From: Phormidesmis sp963710175
GTDB taxonomy: Bacteria > Cyanobacteriota > Cyanobacteriia > Phormidesmidales > Phormidesmidaceae
Direction of reading: 5' to 3'
Assembly (NCBI GenBank): GCA_963710175.1
Contig: CAVPZC010000001.1
Coordinates: forward strand, 930,001-994,000
Length of the DNA stretch: 64,000 nt
Below are positions 7,631 through 16,401 of this stretch, piece after piece. The translations under genes were made by a program, and so were the position numbers. Every line of letters begins with the position of its first letter. Position 1 is the stretch's first letter. A model generated the notes under the pieces. The model was not told where the DNA came from, ran no database searches, and worked only from the letters and a program-made list of their open reading frames with translations.

Positions 7631-8782
7631 CTAGCGCCGCCAGCTAACCGTAGGCAAAATCTGCTTTTGGTCAACGCGGTGCTTGTACTTGATTGCCATA
7701 TTTAGCAGCGAATCTAACAGCGAATCTGAGAGAAAGTGCGGATCTAGACCCAGGTCAATCAGCTTGGTGTTTTTGGCATTGAAGTAGTGTTCTTCTGCCT
7801 CTACTCGAGGATTATCCAGATTTTTTACTTCGACATCTAGTCCCAGTGTTGTTCCGGCTTTCTTCACCATCAGAGCCAGATCGTTGATGCTAAACATCTC
7901 AGTAAACTGGTTAAAGACGCGGAACTGACCGGCGTCGGCTGGGTTTTCGCAGGCAATCTCGACGCAGCGCACGGTATCGCGAATATCTAGCAGGGCGCGG
8001 GTCTGGCTACCTGTGCCGTAGACTGTCAGCGGGTGACCGACAGCGGCCTGAATGCAAAACCGGTTTAGCGCCGTACCAAAGACGCCATCGTAGTCGAGCC
8101 GGTTGATGAGCAGCTCATCCATGCCGGTTTCTTCAGTGAGCACACCGTAGACAATGCCCTGGTTGAGATCGGTGGCGCGCAGTCCCCAGATTTTGCAGGC
8201 AAAGTGAATGTTGTGCGTGTCGTGGACTTTGCTGAGATGGTAGAAAGACCCTGGGCTCTTGGGGTAGGGCAGGGTATCTTTGCGACCGTTGTGCTCAATG
8301 GTGATGTAGCCTTCTTCGATGTCGATATTGGGCGTGCCGTATTCGCCCATAGTGCCGAGCTTGATCAAATGACACTCGGGGAAGTGGTCGCGCAGCACGT
8401 AGAGCAAGTTAAGGTTGCCCAGTACGTTGTTGGCCTGGGTCATGACCGCATGTTCGCGGTCAACCATGGAGAAGGGGGCAGAGCGCTGTTCTCCGAAATG
8501 AACGACCGCGTCTGGCCGAAACTGAAGCATCGACTTCTCTAAAAACGGATAGTTATTAACATCGCCAATAAAGAGTTCGATGTCTTTACCGGTCAGATCT
8601 TTCCACCGCTGTAGCCGGGACTGAATAGGGGCAATGGGGGTAAGCGTTTCGGACTGGAGTTCCATGTCCCAGAGCCGCCGAACAAGGCTGTCTAGGATCG
8701 CGACATCATGACCTTTGCTGGAGAGATAAAGGGCTGTTGCCCAGCCACAGTATCCATCACCACCGATTACTAAGACTCGCAT
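7631..8782 (-). CDS. sqdB: UDP-sulfoquinovose synthase
   Basis: Makes UDP-sulfoquinovose from UDP-glucose and sulfite, using a tightly bound NAD. The N-terminal Rossmann motif GGDGYCGWATALYL, the QRSAPFSMVDR segment and the YHLSKVHD catalytic Tyr/Lys region are all typical. At 383 residues it has the usual bacterial length. It lies upstream of sqdX in the same direction. The protein is cytosolic and near-universal in cyanobacteria. The 290-bp gap to sqdX shows no strong terminator, so cotranscription is possible. Confidence 0.97.
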   Translation of the reverse strand: MRVLVIGGDGYCGWATALYLSSKGHDVAILDSLVRRLWDMELQSETLTPIAPIQSRLQRWKDLTGKDIELFIGDVNNYPFLEKSMLQFRPDAVVHFGEQRSAPFSMVDREHAVMTQANNVLGNLNLLYVLRDHFPECHLIKLGTMGEYGTPNIDIEEGYITIEHNGRKDTLPYPKSPGSFYHLSKVHDTHNIHFACKIWGLRATDLNQGIVYGVLTEETGMDELLINRLDYDGVFGTALNRFCIQAAVGHPLTVYGTGSQTRALLDIRDTVRCVEIACENPADAGQFRVFNQFTEMFSINDLALMVKKAGTTLGLDVEVKNLDNPRVEAEEHYFNAKNTKLIDLGLDPHFLSDSLLDSLLNMAIKYKHRVDQKQILPTVSWRR

Positions 8783-9127
8783 GCTGCTTCTTTATGAAAC
8801 CTTTAATAATGACCTTTGCTGATGCCCAATTTATCAGGTTTGGGGGCATGGGTGCGTAGTTTCTTGCCAAGGGGCGCGTCGCCTGGAAACCAATGCTGCT
8901 AAAAATAGCCAAAGTTCAGCTCGGGTCGATACTCTCAAAGAGCGTTCCTGAAAGGTTTTTGAGATGTCAGGGGCGGTCGGACGGAGCGATCGCAAACAAT
9001 ATTCTTTAATCAGGCGAAAACCTGCTGACGGCATTAAGAGCCGCTTAAGAATCGTTTAAAGCTTGTAAAAAGCGACCGCGTATCTATAACAACCACCTCT
9101 GTCGCTAGCAAGATCTGTGGAAGGCCG
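8783..9127. other. Intergenic region upstream of sqdB
   Basis: I see no convincing gene, RNA or repeat. Short open frames here have no ribosome site or recognisable sequence. It should contain the sqdB promoter. Confidence 0.5.
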
Positions 9128-10378
9128 CTAGGGGCGATTGAGCTGAAAGACAAGCAGGCTGGTCTCTTGCTCGTCGATAAAGCTATCGTCGCTCATGACG
9201 AGCAAACTTTCGTGGCTGCCTGGGAGCGTCGGGCCAAAGGTCATTGCTTCGTAGTTTTGTAGAGGGGATGGCAGGCTGGCAAAGTCGAGCAGGAGCTGTT
9301 TGCGGATGGGCTGAATGCCTCTTGGGTCAATGCCGCTATCGTTGCGGAGGGAGGCGATCGCACTAATATCGGTCGCGCCACCAGAGGCCAGCTGATAGAG
9401 CTTCAGCGCAAAGCCTTTAAAGCCATAGGAGCGCTCTAGCCCCAAAAAGTGACCGCCCTGGTCGAGCACCGCAATTTCAGACAGGCCGTGCAGGACAGCG
9501 CCCGAAGGTGCCAGATCCATTTCGTAAAGGTGCTCAGAAATAAACGTCGTTTGATAGGGGTCAATGGTGTAGTGCAGCAGGCGATTTTTGTAGGGAATTT
9601 CGGGGGCAAAGTCTAGATCTTGCAGCAGCGGGCCTTCCGTCGCGACAAACAGCCGGTAGGGTTCGTAAATGCCGCCTGCCCCTGAGGAAACGTTGATTGC
9701 CAGCGCTTCAAAGCTGAGGTTTTCTTGAACGCCTTGAGTCTGGGCTTCGGCTGCGCTCAGCCCGCGGTTGGCATCGAGGGTTTCGGCAGCCTCAGCCGGG
9801 AGCAGATTGTCTGAGAGATAGCGCTCGGGTATGGGTATGGCTGTTTTCAACCGGCCAGTGGTCAGGTCATATTCGCCTACGGCGGCGGCAACTTTTCGCT
9901 TGGGAGAGCCTTCGCTGGAGATGAGGAGCGTGCTGCTAGGCGTGAGGGCCATGCCTTCGGGGTCGAGGCTGCCGGGAGCGTAGGGGTTGCCCTGAGCGTC
10001 TTTGAGATAGGTGACTGATTCGACCGTGAGTCTGGGGTCTGTGAGATTTTTTAGGGTGAAGGTGTAAAAGTGGGGGCGATCGCGATTATCTGAAAGGGCG
10101 TAGAGGCGATCGCGCGGCACGTCGTAGGCGATCGCCGAAATGCCGCCAATGGGTTCCCCATCAAAGCTTTGCTTAGGGAGTATCGTGCTGCCGACCAGGT
10201 CTACCGAAACATTGAGAAATAGACGCTCTTGGGCGCTCACCTGGGGCAGTGCGCAGCCGCTGAGGAGGGCGATCGCCAGCAGGCTACTTACTAGCGCTCT
10301 GAAGCCTAGCGTTTTGAGGCCCAGCGTTTTGAGCCATTGGCTAGCCCCACTGAGCCACGGGAATTGATCGCAAAACAT
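9128..10378 (-). CDS. Phytase-like esterase-activity lipoprotein
   Basis: Belongs to the 'esterase-like activity of phytase' family (PF13449), predicted beta-propeller proteins found outside the cytoplasm. The N-terminus has a hydrophobic stretch ending in the lipobox LLSGC (Cys42), so the mature protein should be lipid-anchored. Features of the family include GGISAIAYDV, DNRDRPHFYTF, SLDPEGMAL and YEAMTFGP. The start at 10378 leaves a somewhat long leader containing a small tandem KTLGLKTLGF repeat; a later start is possible. It is divergent from the RluA-type gene. Substrate unknown. Confidence 0.8.
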   Translation of the reverse strand: MFCDQFPWLSGASQWLKTLGLKTLGFRALVSSLLAIALLSGCALPQVSAQERLFLNVSVDLVGSTILPKQSFDGEPIGGISAIAYDVPRDRLYALSDNRDRPHFYTFTLKNLTDPRLTVESVTYLKDAQGNPYAPGSLDPEGMALTPSSTLLISSEGSPKRKVAAAVGEYDLTTGRLKTAIPIPERYLSDNLLPAEAAETLDANRGLSAAEAQTQGVQENLSFEALAINVSSGAGGIYEPYRLFVATEGPLLQDLDFAPEIPYKNRLLHYTIDPYQTTFISEHLYEMDLAPSGAVLHGLSEIAVLDQGGHFLGLERSYGFKGFALKLYQLASGGATDISAIASLRNDSGIDPRGIQPIRKQLLLDFASLPSPLQNYEAMTFGPTLPGSHESLLVMSDDSFIDEQETSLLVFQLNRP

Positions 10379-10432
10379 GAAACCGTCACAGTTTATAGAT
10401 ATCTCTATGATTCACGATAGGTTATTTAAGCA

Positions 10433-11386
10433 GTGAAGGAGAGCAGCCTTGCCAATTTGCCAGACAGATCCACAATGAACCAGGGCTGGACGTATGCCGA
10501 CCGAGTGCGAACCGACGGACAAACTGTGCTGGAATTTTACACGCAGCGCTACCAGCACTCTACCCGCGAGCAGTGGCAGGCGCGAATTGAGCAACAGCAG
10601 ATTCTGCTAGATGGTCTGCCAGTAACCGCTCAGGCAGCATTGGGGCGCGGCCAAACGCTTACCTACCGTCGGCTGCCCTGGCAAGAGCCAGACGCCCCGC
10701 TGAATTTTGAAGTGCTGTACGAGGATGACGATTTGTGGGCGATCGCCAAACCTTCTGGCTTGCCTGTTCTTCCTGGCGGCGGCTATTTGGAGCATACTTT
10801 GCTCCACCAGATGCGGCGGCGCTACCCGGACGATATCCCCGTGCCGGTGCATCGGTTGGGGCGGGGGACCTCAGGAGTGATGCTGTTTGCCCGCTCTGAG
10901 CCGGCTAGAGAAAAGCTATCGCGACAGTTTAGAGAACGGACAGTGAGTAAACTCTATCGGGCGCTGATTGGCCCAACTGATCCGGCGGCATTGGCTGACA
11001 GGGGCGATCGCTTTACCTGCGCATATCCAATTGGCAAACTGCCCCATTCGCAAATTGGCTACCTATACGGTCACTCACCTACCGGCCTGGCCTCTCACAG
11101 CGAATGCCAGGTATTACAGCGCCGCCCGCATTCAACCCTGGTCGAAGTCTCTATTTTGACGGGCAGACCTCACCAAATTCGGATCCATCTGGCGGCGGCA
11201 GGCTATCCGCTGCTGGGCGATCCGCTTTATCCGGTAGGCGGCGTGCCTGACCTCAATGGTTCGGTCATGCCGGGCGACTGCGGCTATTGTTTGCACGCCC
11301 ATCGGGTGCGATTCACCCACCCTCGCCTGGGGAAAACTCTGTGCGTTGTCGCTGAGTTGCCGGACGGCTTAAGACAGACAGCTTGA
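10433..11386 (+). CDS. RluA family RNA pseudouridine synthase, catalytic Asp absent
   Basis: Pseudouridine synthases of this family isomerise specific uridines in rRNA or tRNA. The fold is well kept: WAIAKPSGLPV, RPHQIRIHLAAAGYPLLGDPLY and an N-terminal S4-like segment. The signature motif is normally HRLDxxTSG with the catalytic Asp; here it reads HRLGRGTSG, with GGG at 10859-10861 coding Gly143. I recall similar HRLGRGTSG proteins in plants and cyanobacteria, so this may be a subfamily trait and not damage. The start is GTG 10433 or ATG 10475 (MNQGWTYADRV). Confidence 0.85.
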   Translation: MKESSLANLPDRSTMNQGWTYADRVRTDGQTVLEFYTQRYQHSTREQWQARIEQQQILLDGLPVTAQAALGRGQTLTYRRLPWQEPDAPLNFEVLYEDDDLWAIAKPSGLPVLPGGGYLEHTLLHQMRRRYPDDIPVPVHRLGRGTSGVMLFARSEPAREKLSRQFRERTVSKLYRALIGPTDPAALADRGDRFTCAYPIGKLPHSQIGYLYGHSPTGLASHSECQVLQRRPHSTLVEVSILTGRPHQIRIHLAAAGYPLLGDPLYPVGGVPDLNGSVMPGDCGYCLHAHRVRFTHPRLGKTLCVVAELPDGLRQTA

Positions 11387-11508
11387 GGTGGACGGCTGTG
11401 AGGAATGGCTATCCTCACTTTCCATCGTCTACTTTTTTGGCGTAAAGTGGCACAGACCTGTCTATGCCTGCTCTCGGTACTTTTTGACGGCTTTTTAACA
11501 GATTTCCT

Positions 11509-12483
11509 ATGGCTCAGCCTGACTACATTCTCTATGCTCAGCACGGTTGGGCTGATATTGATCGGGGCATTGGCACACTGGCGCGGCAGATTGCTAGCCC
11601 CGATGCGCGGGTGATTGTGCCCAATTTGGGCTTTGTCAATACCTGGATTCGGATTGCGCCGCTGATTGATCAGGTGGAAGCGATCGCCCAGCAAACCCAA
11701 GCTGACCATCCTGAGACGCCTATCCGCGTTGTCGGTCACTCAATGGGCGGGCTGATCTGGCTGGAGGTGCTGGCGCGACATCCGGAGTGGTGGCCGCTGG
11801 TAGAGTCGCTGGTGCTGGTGGGGTCTCCAGTGGGCGGAGCGGACCTGAGCCGAATGGTCGATCCGTTTGCTTTGGGCGTGGGCATCGCTAAAGATTTGGG
11901 TCAAAATCGGCGATCGCTGGCTGAAAAAATTGCAGCTGAAATTCCCACACTCGTTATTGCGGGAGATTTTTACCGGGGCGGCGATGGCATTGTGCCGCTA
12001 GAATGCACTAAGTTTCGCCGGGCTAGCTATGTCGCAATCAGGGGCATCAATCATCACCGGCTCAAACAGCATTCGGCAGTAGCCAGCGTGATCCAACAGT
12101 TTTGGCAAAGCTCGGCTCATCTGTGTGTGCCTGAAGCGATTGAGAGCTATTGCGATCACCTGATTCGTCAGCTACAGGCGGTACCCGGTATGACAGATGC
12201 TCACTATCAGGGCTTTGACAAATCTGAGCTATGGGCGACGCTCCCTGACGGACTGATGCTACGGACCTGGCGCAGTCGTTTCAATATTCACCATATCTAT
12301 TTGTCGAGCCCTAGTGGAGACTGTCTTTTTGCGGGCTTTGTCGGCTGGCCGCACACGGTGGCGCTTTACGATACGCTGTGGCATCTGCGGAGAAGCGGTT
12401 CTCATGCCGGGCCAGTTGGGGCGATCGCTGTTGGCTTTCCTTTAGATACAACAACATCTGTGGTGGGAGAAAGCGGGGGGTGA
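11509..12483 (+). CDS. Alpha/beta hydrolase, lipase-like
   Basis: A 324-residue hydrolase with a serine nucleophile elbow GHSMGG (Ser78). A plausible acid is in GGDGIVPLE and a plausible histidine in GINHHRLKQH, giving an intact triad. No signal peptide is seen, so it is probably cytoplasmic. The C-terminal 100 residues are an extra region of unknown role. It follows the RluA-type gene by 122 bp in the same direction. The substrate is probably an ester or lipid; nothing in the sequence narrows it. Confidence 0.82.
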   Translation: MAQPDYILYAQHGWADIDRGIGTLARQIASPDARVIVPNLGFVNTWIRIAPLIDQVEAIAQQTQADHPETPIRVVGHSMGGLIWLEVLARHPEWWPLVESLVLVGSPVGGADLSRMVDPFALGVGIAKDLGQNRRSLAEKIAAEIPTLVIAGDFYRGGDGIVPLECTKFRRASYVAIRGINHHRLKQHSAVASVIQQFWQSSAHLCVPEAIESYCDHLIRQLQAVPGMTDAHYQGFDKSELWATLPDGLMLRTWRSRFNIHHIYLSSPSGDCLFAGFVGWPHTVALYDTLWHLRRSGSHAGPVGAIAVGFPLDTTTSVVGESGG

Positions 12484-12573
12484 TAGGAGCGATCGCGCCG
12501 TTGGATGGGATAGTTGCAGAGGTGATAGAAATGATCACCCTTGCAAACTAAAGCTCAGTGAGCGCGAGCTGCC

Positions 12574-12807
12574 CTAAGCTGTCCTTACCCGCTTGGTCAG
12601 TATCGCCATCACCTCATTGGGCCTACCGGTCGGCAGTAGCTGACTCCAATCATTCGGCTCGGCGTAGCCCAGCTTATGCAACTGCTGAATTGTCACCTGT
12701 ACCGCGCCAGGACTGCCAAACAGCATATGCCGTACCGGTTCAGCCGGTAGGCTGCTACCAGCAGAAGCAGTGGACGCAAAAGCGCCCGCAGTGGAAGGAA
12801 TAAACAT
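12574..12807 (-). CDS. Small conserved cyanobacterial protein
   Basis: A 77-residue protein without a named domain. The C-terminal half (AVQVTIQQLHKLGYAE, NDWSQLLPTG, NEVMAILTKRV) looks like a small conserved cyanobacterial family that I recognise by pattern only. ATG 12807 is chosen because GGAG lies about 10 bases upstream; a TTG at 12825 would add six residues. The N-terminus is Ala/Ser-rich and has no membrane segment. It is convergent with the hydrolase before it and marks the last clearly native gene before the accessory island. Confidence 0.65.
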   Translation of the reverse strand: MFIPSTAGAFASTASAGSSLPAEPVRHMLFGSPGAVQVTIQQLHKLGYAEPNDWSQLLPTGRPNEVMAILTKRVRTA

Positions 12808-13493
12808 GAGATCTGGTCTCCGCAAATAGGGTTAGCGAGAAAACCAGAACTCAAAAGCTTAGCCACCCCACAAAAGCTAGTGCAAATCAGGGTGGCTAAG
12901 GTAAAGTGACCTCAGCTTCCAGGCTGCTCGTATCAGTTTGGGAGTTAGCCGTCGGCGTGGTGCTAGTCACACCCGTCGATGGCGCTAAGTCGATTGAGTT
13001 TTGACAGAGAGAGATTGCGGTAGGCACCACAATCAATAGCTACAGAGCATAAACTGATTTCCAGCTTTCGTCAAGCGGTAGAAAAGCGAATTAATTTTTC
13101 AGCTGTGAAAGATGGAATCGCGAATGTGATAGACACACAACTTCTCAGTTGACAGGCTAAAGTACTTGCGTCTGATTGCTTCTCGCCCTCAACCTAGCAG
13201 ACAAGGTGATTTAGATGACGGCATACTTAATGCATGTATCAAGCCTAAAATATAGGCACTTGTGCAGCAGTTATACCTGATAATTACTTCATACCCATAC
13301 TTAACATCGCGAAAATGATAGATAACATCCTGTCTCTACTGACCCATACCGTAGAGACATCAAATAACTTCTGTAAACGGGAGCGTCATTCCGAAAAAGT
13401 GTCGGGCAAGTTAAAAATGAGGTGTCATTCAGCAGATGTGACGTTGAATATTCTGACGTTGAATATATAGTGCATAAATTAGGAGCATAATCA
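12808..13493. other. Spacer at left edge of the accessory island
   Basis: No supported gene in 686 bases. A perfect 11-bp inverted repeat with a 21-base loop lies at 12858-12900 (CTTAGCCACCC / GGGTGGCTAAG). From about 12.9 kb onward HIP1 octamers vanish until about 16.2 kb. The promoter region of the methyltransferase, with a direct repeat, is at the right end. Confidence 0.6.
13439..13466. promoter_or_regulatory. Tandem 13-bp direct repeat before the methyltransferase
   Basis: TGACGTTGAATAT occurs twice (13439-13451 and 13454-13466), a 15-base period, ending 27 bases before the methyltransferase start. Its position fits an operator for control of the restriction-modification operon, perhaps by the methyltransferase itself, since no controller gene is seen. 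Confidence 0.4.
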
Positions 13494-14975
13494 TTGCTAT
13501 CTGCTGTTGAAAAAACAAGATTGCGCGTGTCGCAAAGTACCGAGGCGAAGAAAAAATCTCTGCTCGGCCAGTTTTTTACGCCTGAAAGTACAGCTGATTT
13601 CATGGCCGGACTATTCCCGGATTCGAGGGAGGCTTGCAGGCTGCTTGATGCTGGAGCCGGGATTGGTTCACTTTCAGCAGCGTTTTTAGAAAGATGGAGG
13701 TCAGGAGCGCTTAATTTCAGAAGTGTAGAGTTGGATGCTTTTGAAATTGATAGTACATTGCGTCCGCACTTAGCTAAGACCTTTGAAAAGTATTATAGCG
13801 GCGACGATTTTTTTGCCAATATCAGATGTGATGACTTTATACTTGCAGCTACCGAATCCATCTCAAGTGGTCTTTTCTCGCAGTCAATAGGATTTTACAC
13901 GCACGCAATTATTAATCCGCCCTACAAGAAGATCAACAGCCGTTCGTCGCACCGCCTAGCTTTGCGTGCAGCAGGCATTGAGACTGTGAATCTTTATTCC
14001 GCTTTCATAGCCCTGGCTGTAGCGTTAGCAGTACCGGGGGGGCAGATTGTCGCAATCATCCCGCGCAGCTTTTGTAATGGGCCGTATTACCGCCCATTCC
14101 GTAACTTCATCTTAGAGCGTGCAGCCATCCGGCACATGCACTTGTTCGAGTCTCGTAGCAAGGCATTCAAAGACGATGATGTCCTGCAAGAGAACATCAT
14201 TATTCGGCTTGAGCGTGGTGGCCAACAAGGGCTAGTAAAGGTTTCTACATCAACCGACAACAGCTTTTCCGACCTTGAAACTTATGAACACCAGTTCGAC
14301 CGAATTGTGCTTCCTAATGATTCTGAGAAATTTATTCATGTGCCAACCTTGGCCGAGAAACCCCTCAACCTATGCCCGGTCATCTGTCACTCATTGAGTG
14401 ATCTTGGAATTAAGGTTTCAACCGGGCCAGTGGTTGATTTTCGGTTGAAAGACCATTTGCGCAACATGCCAGAACTTGGTACCGTACCCTTGCTTTACCC
14501 TGGCCATTTCAGCAGCAGCGCCACCATATGGCCTCAACCGGAATTGAAAAAGCCGAACGCAATCTACCGCAACGATGAAACGGAGAGATGGTTGTATCCA
14601 AACGGTTTTTATTGTGTGGTGCGGCGCTTTTCATCCAAAGAGGAAAAGCGCCGGGTAGTGGCTGGTGTAGTTGACCCTGATTTGTTTGATGATGTGGATG
14701 TCCTTGGCTTCGAGAACCATCTAAACCTGTTCCATGAAAATAAACATAGCTTGCCGCAAGCATTGGCGTGCGGGCTGGCTGTGTTCCTGAACTCGACCGT
14801 CGTCGATGAAAATTTCAGGTGCTTTAGCGGCCATACCCAGGTCAATGCAACCGACCTCAAACAGATGAAGTACCCGAGCCGTGCAAACCTGATTGAGCTT
14901 GGAGAATGGGCGATGCAACAAAGTGAATTCACACAAATACTAATTGACGAAAAGTTAGGAACACTTACCGTATGA
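13494..14975 (+). CDS. N6-adenine DNA methyltransferase, BsuBI/PstI type
   Basis: The modification half of a type II system, 493 residues, close to M.PstI in length. The N-terminus has LGQFFTP (25-30 region), the SAM-binding motif I DAGAGIG (52-58), and the catalytic NPPY (141-144) of gamma-class adenine methyltransferases. The start is TTG at 13494, supported by AGGAG eight bases upstream. The stop overlaps the next gene's ATG in ATGA, so the two are translationally coupled. The gene has no HIP1 site and looks transferred. The target is probably CTGCAG by analogy with its partner, which is inference. Confidence 0.9.
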   Translation: MLSAVEKTRLRVSQSTEAKKKSLLGQFFTPESTADFMAGLFPDSREACRLLDAGAGIGSLSAAFLERWRSGALNFRSVELDAFEIDSTLRPHLAKTFEKYYSGDDFFANIRCDDFILAATESISSGLFSQSIGFYTHAIINPPYKKINSRSSHRLALRAAGIETVNLYSAFIALAVALAVPGGQIVAIIPRSFCNGPYYRPFRNFILERAAIRHMHLFESRSKAFKDDDVLQENIIIRLERGGQQGLVKVSTSTDNSFSDLETYEHQFDRIVLPNDSEKFIHVPTLAEKPLNLCPVICHSLSDLGIKVSTGPVVDFRLKDHLRNMPELGTVPLLYPGHFSSSATIWPQPELKKPNAIYRNDETERWLYPNGFYCVVRRFSSKEEKRRVVAGVVDPDLFDDVDVLGFENHLNLFHENKHSLPQALACGLAVFLNSTVVDENFRCFSGHTQVNATDLKQMKYPSRANLIELGEWAMQQSEFTQILIDEKLGTLTV

Positions 14976-15928
14976 ACAACAAGGATGATGATCACATCAA
15001 CGCTGCGCATCAAATCATCACTGCTTTGGGCCTACCTCGGGCTCAACAGAATGAGCGTTCTGCCCTTTGCCTGTTGGCTTTATTGAATCTCAAGCCAGGT
15101 ATAGCGTGGGCCGATGCACAGAACCCGCTTGTAGGTATCACGCCAATAATGAAATGGGTACGGGAGCACTATGGCAAGGAATACGCCCCTAACACACGTG
15201 AGACTATCCGCCGACAGACGATGCACCAGTTCTGCGACGCGGGGATTTCATTGTACAACCCAGATAAGCCGGATCGCCCAGTGAATAGCCCGAAGGCAGT
15301 TTATCAGATTGAGTCAGCCGCGCTGTCTTTGCTACGTACTTTTGGTACGGAAGCATGGCATGACTACCTTACGGACTATCTAGCCAAGCGTGAAACATTG
15401 GTTGCCCGCTACGCAATGGAGCGAGAGCACAACCGCATTCCGGTTGAAATAGCGCCGGGGAAGGAAATCACGCTCAGCCCTGGAGAGCACAGCGAACTGA
15501 TTCGAGCAATTATTGCAGATTTCGCTCCGCGTTTCGCTCCGGGTAGCGTGCTGGTTTATGTTGGAGATACAGGTGACAAGTGGGGATATTTTGACGCGCC
15601 ATTACTGGCCAAGTTAGGTGTAGATGTAGATTCACACGGTAAAATGCCAGATGTGGTTCTGCACTTCACCGAAAAAAATTGGCTTCTGCTAGTTGAGTCT
15701 GTCACCAGTCACGGGCCAGTCGATGGTAAGCGATATGCAGAGCTTACCAATCTGTTTGCAGGATCAACTGCTGGACTGGTCTACGTTACTGCCTTTCCAA
15801 ACCGCGTCATCATGGGCCGCTACCTTAGTGAAATTGCATGGGAAACTGAGGTATGGGTAGCTGACGCACCGTCTCATCTTATACATTTCAATGGCGTGCG
15901 CTTCCTTGGGCCATACAATGCACCCTAA
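14972..15928 (+). CDS. Type II restriction endonuclease, BsuBI/PstI family
   Basis: The cleaving half of the system, 318 residues against about 316-326 for BsuBI and PstI. The C-terminal catalytic domain shows GDTGDKWGYFD (198-208), SHGKMPDVVL (221-230) and LLVESVTSHGPV (239-250), the conserved blocks of that family. It overlaps the methyltransferase by 4 bases. BsuBI and PstI cut CTGCAG; at least one such site is present in this window (32240-32245), so the enzyme needs the methyltransferase or must be inactive. There is no sign of damage in the reading frame. Confidence 0.9.
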   Translation: MNNKDDDHINAAHQIITALGLPRAQQNERSALCLLALLNLKPGIAWADAQNPLVGITPIMKWVREHYGKEYAPNTRETIRRQTMHQFCDAGISLYNPDKPDRPVNSPKAVYQIESAALSLLRTFGTEAWHDYLTDYLAKRETLVARYAMEREHNRIPVEIAPGKEITLSPGEHSELIRAIIADFAPRFAPGSVLVYVGDTGDKWGYFDAPLLAKLGVDVDSHGKMPDVVLHFTEKNWLLLVESVTSHGPVDGKRYAELTNLFAGSTAGLVYVTAFPNRVIMGRYLSEIAWETEVWVADAPSHLIHFNGVRFLGPYNAP

Positions 15929-15948
15929 CTAAGGTGATACAACACTCG

Positions 15949-15979
15949 GGCGGCAATTTTGCTGTGTTCTATTGCCGCC
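15949..15979 (+). terminator. Hairpin after the restriction operon
   Basis: A perfect 9-bp stem GGCGGCAAT / ATTGCCGCC with a 13-base loop starts 20 bases after the endonuclease stop. It lacks a following U-tract, so its strength as a terminator is uncertain. Confidence 0.5.
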
Positions 15980-16392
15980 GGTGAGCGCGAGTACCACTAA
16001 CTGAGTAAATTGACAGCTCCAGTACAGAATTGTTTGCCAGAAAGATCTGCTGTTCAGTCCTCGACTGGTGTCGACGGTCAGGGACTTGTACAGCGGTATG
16101 AGATTTACTACCTTAAACCTGTGAGCGTGTTTAGGTATCGAATGTATCTCGTCGATACTGATATCAGGATCGATGACCTTCAGCTTGACGCTGCGATCGC
16201 CCAGTCAGATCCAGGCTTTTAGCCACCAGCGCAGCTTTAAGGCAGATGGCGTCAGCGGTGAGCCCAAGCTGAGCGGGAGCCAAAAGAAAAAGGAGAGAGC
16301 GATTGCGCTCAACATTTAGCAATGGCCAGAACATGAGTAGAACGAGCGATCAAGACGGATGAAGCAATAGTAACGACCTGGATCAACCAGCA
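15980..16392. other. Non-coding segment between restriction operon and IS
   Basis: No convincing gene. HIP1 sites reappear at its right part (about 16194). It contains the 111-bp copy of the mannosyltransferase 3' end, listed separately. The open frame at 16010-16222 runs into that copy and has no recognisable product. Confidence 0.55.
16205..16315 (-). pseudogene. 111-bp copy of the 3' end of the GT39 mannosyltransferase gene
   Basis: Bases 16205-16315 match 18762-18872 without gaps, with 5 differences. On the minus strand this is the last 37 codons of the mannosyltransferase including the stop, still in frame; it begins MLSAIALSFFFWLPLSLGS and differs by one residue (Thr to Ala). The similarity stops sharply at 16316. 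The copy marks the left side of a segment of about 2.5 kb inserted next to the intact gene. Confidence 0.9.
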
Positions 16393-16401
16393 ACTATAAG
16401 C
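16393..16401. repeat. Left 9-bp target duplication of the IS
   Basis: ACTATAAGC immediately before the left inverted repeat; identical to 17464-17472. Confidence 0.9.

Noticed and set aside
8834..9034. Minus-strand open frame upstream of sqdB
   Set aside because: Low-complexity product, no ribosome site, in a promoter region.
16010..16222. Open frame of 70 codons left of the IS
   Set aside because: It crosses into the duplicated 3' end copy on the other strand and shows no family similarity.
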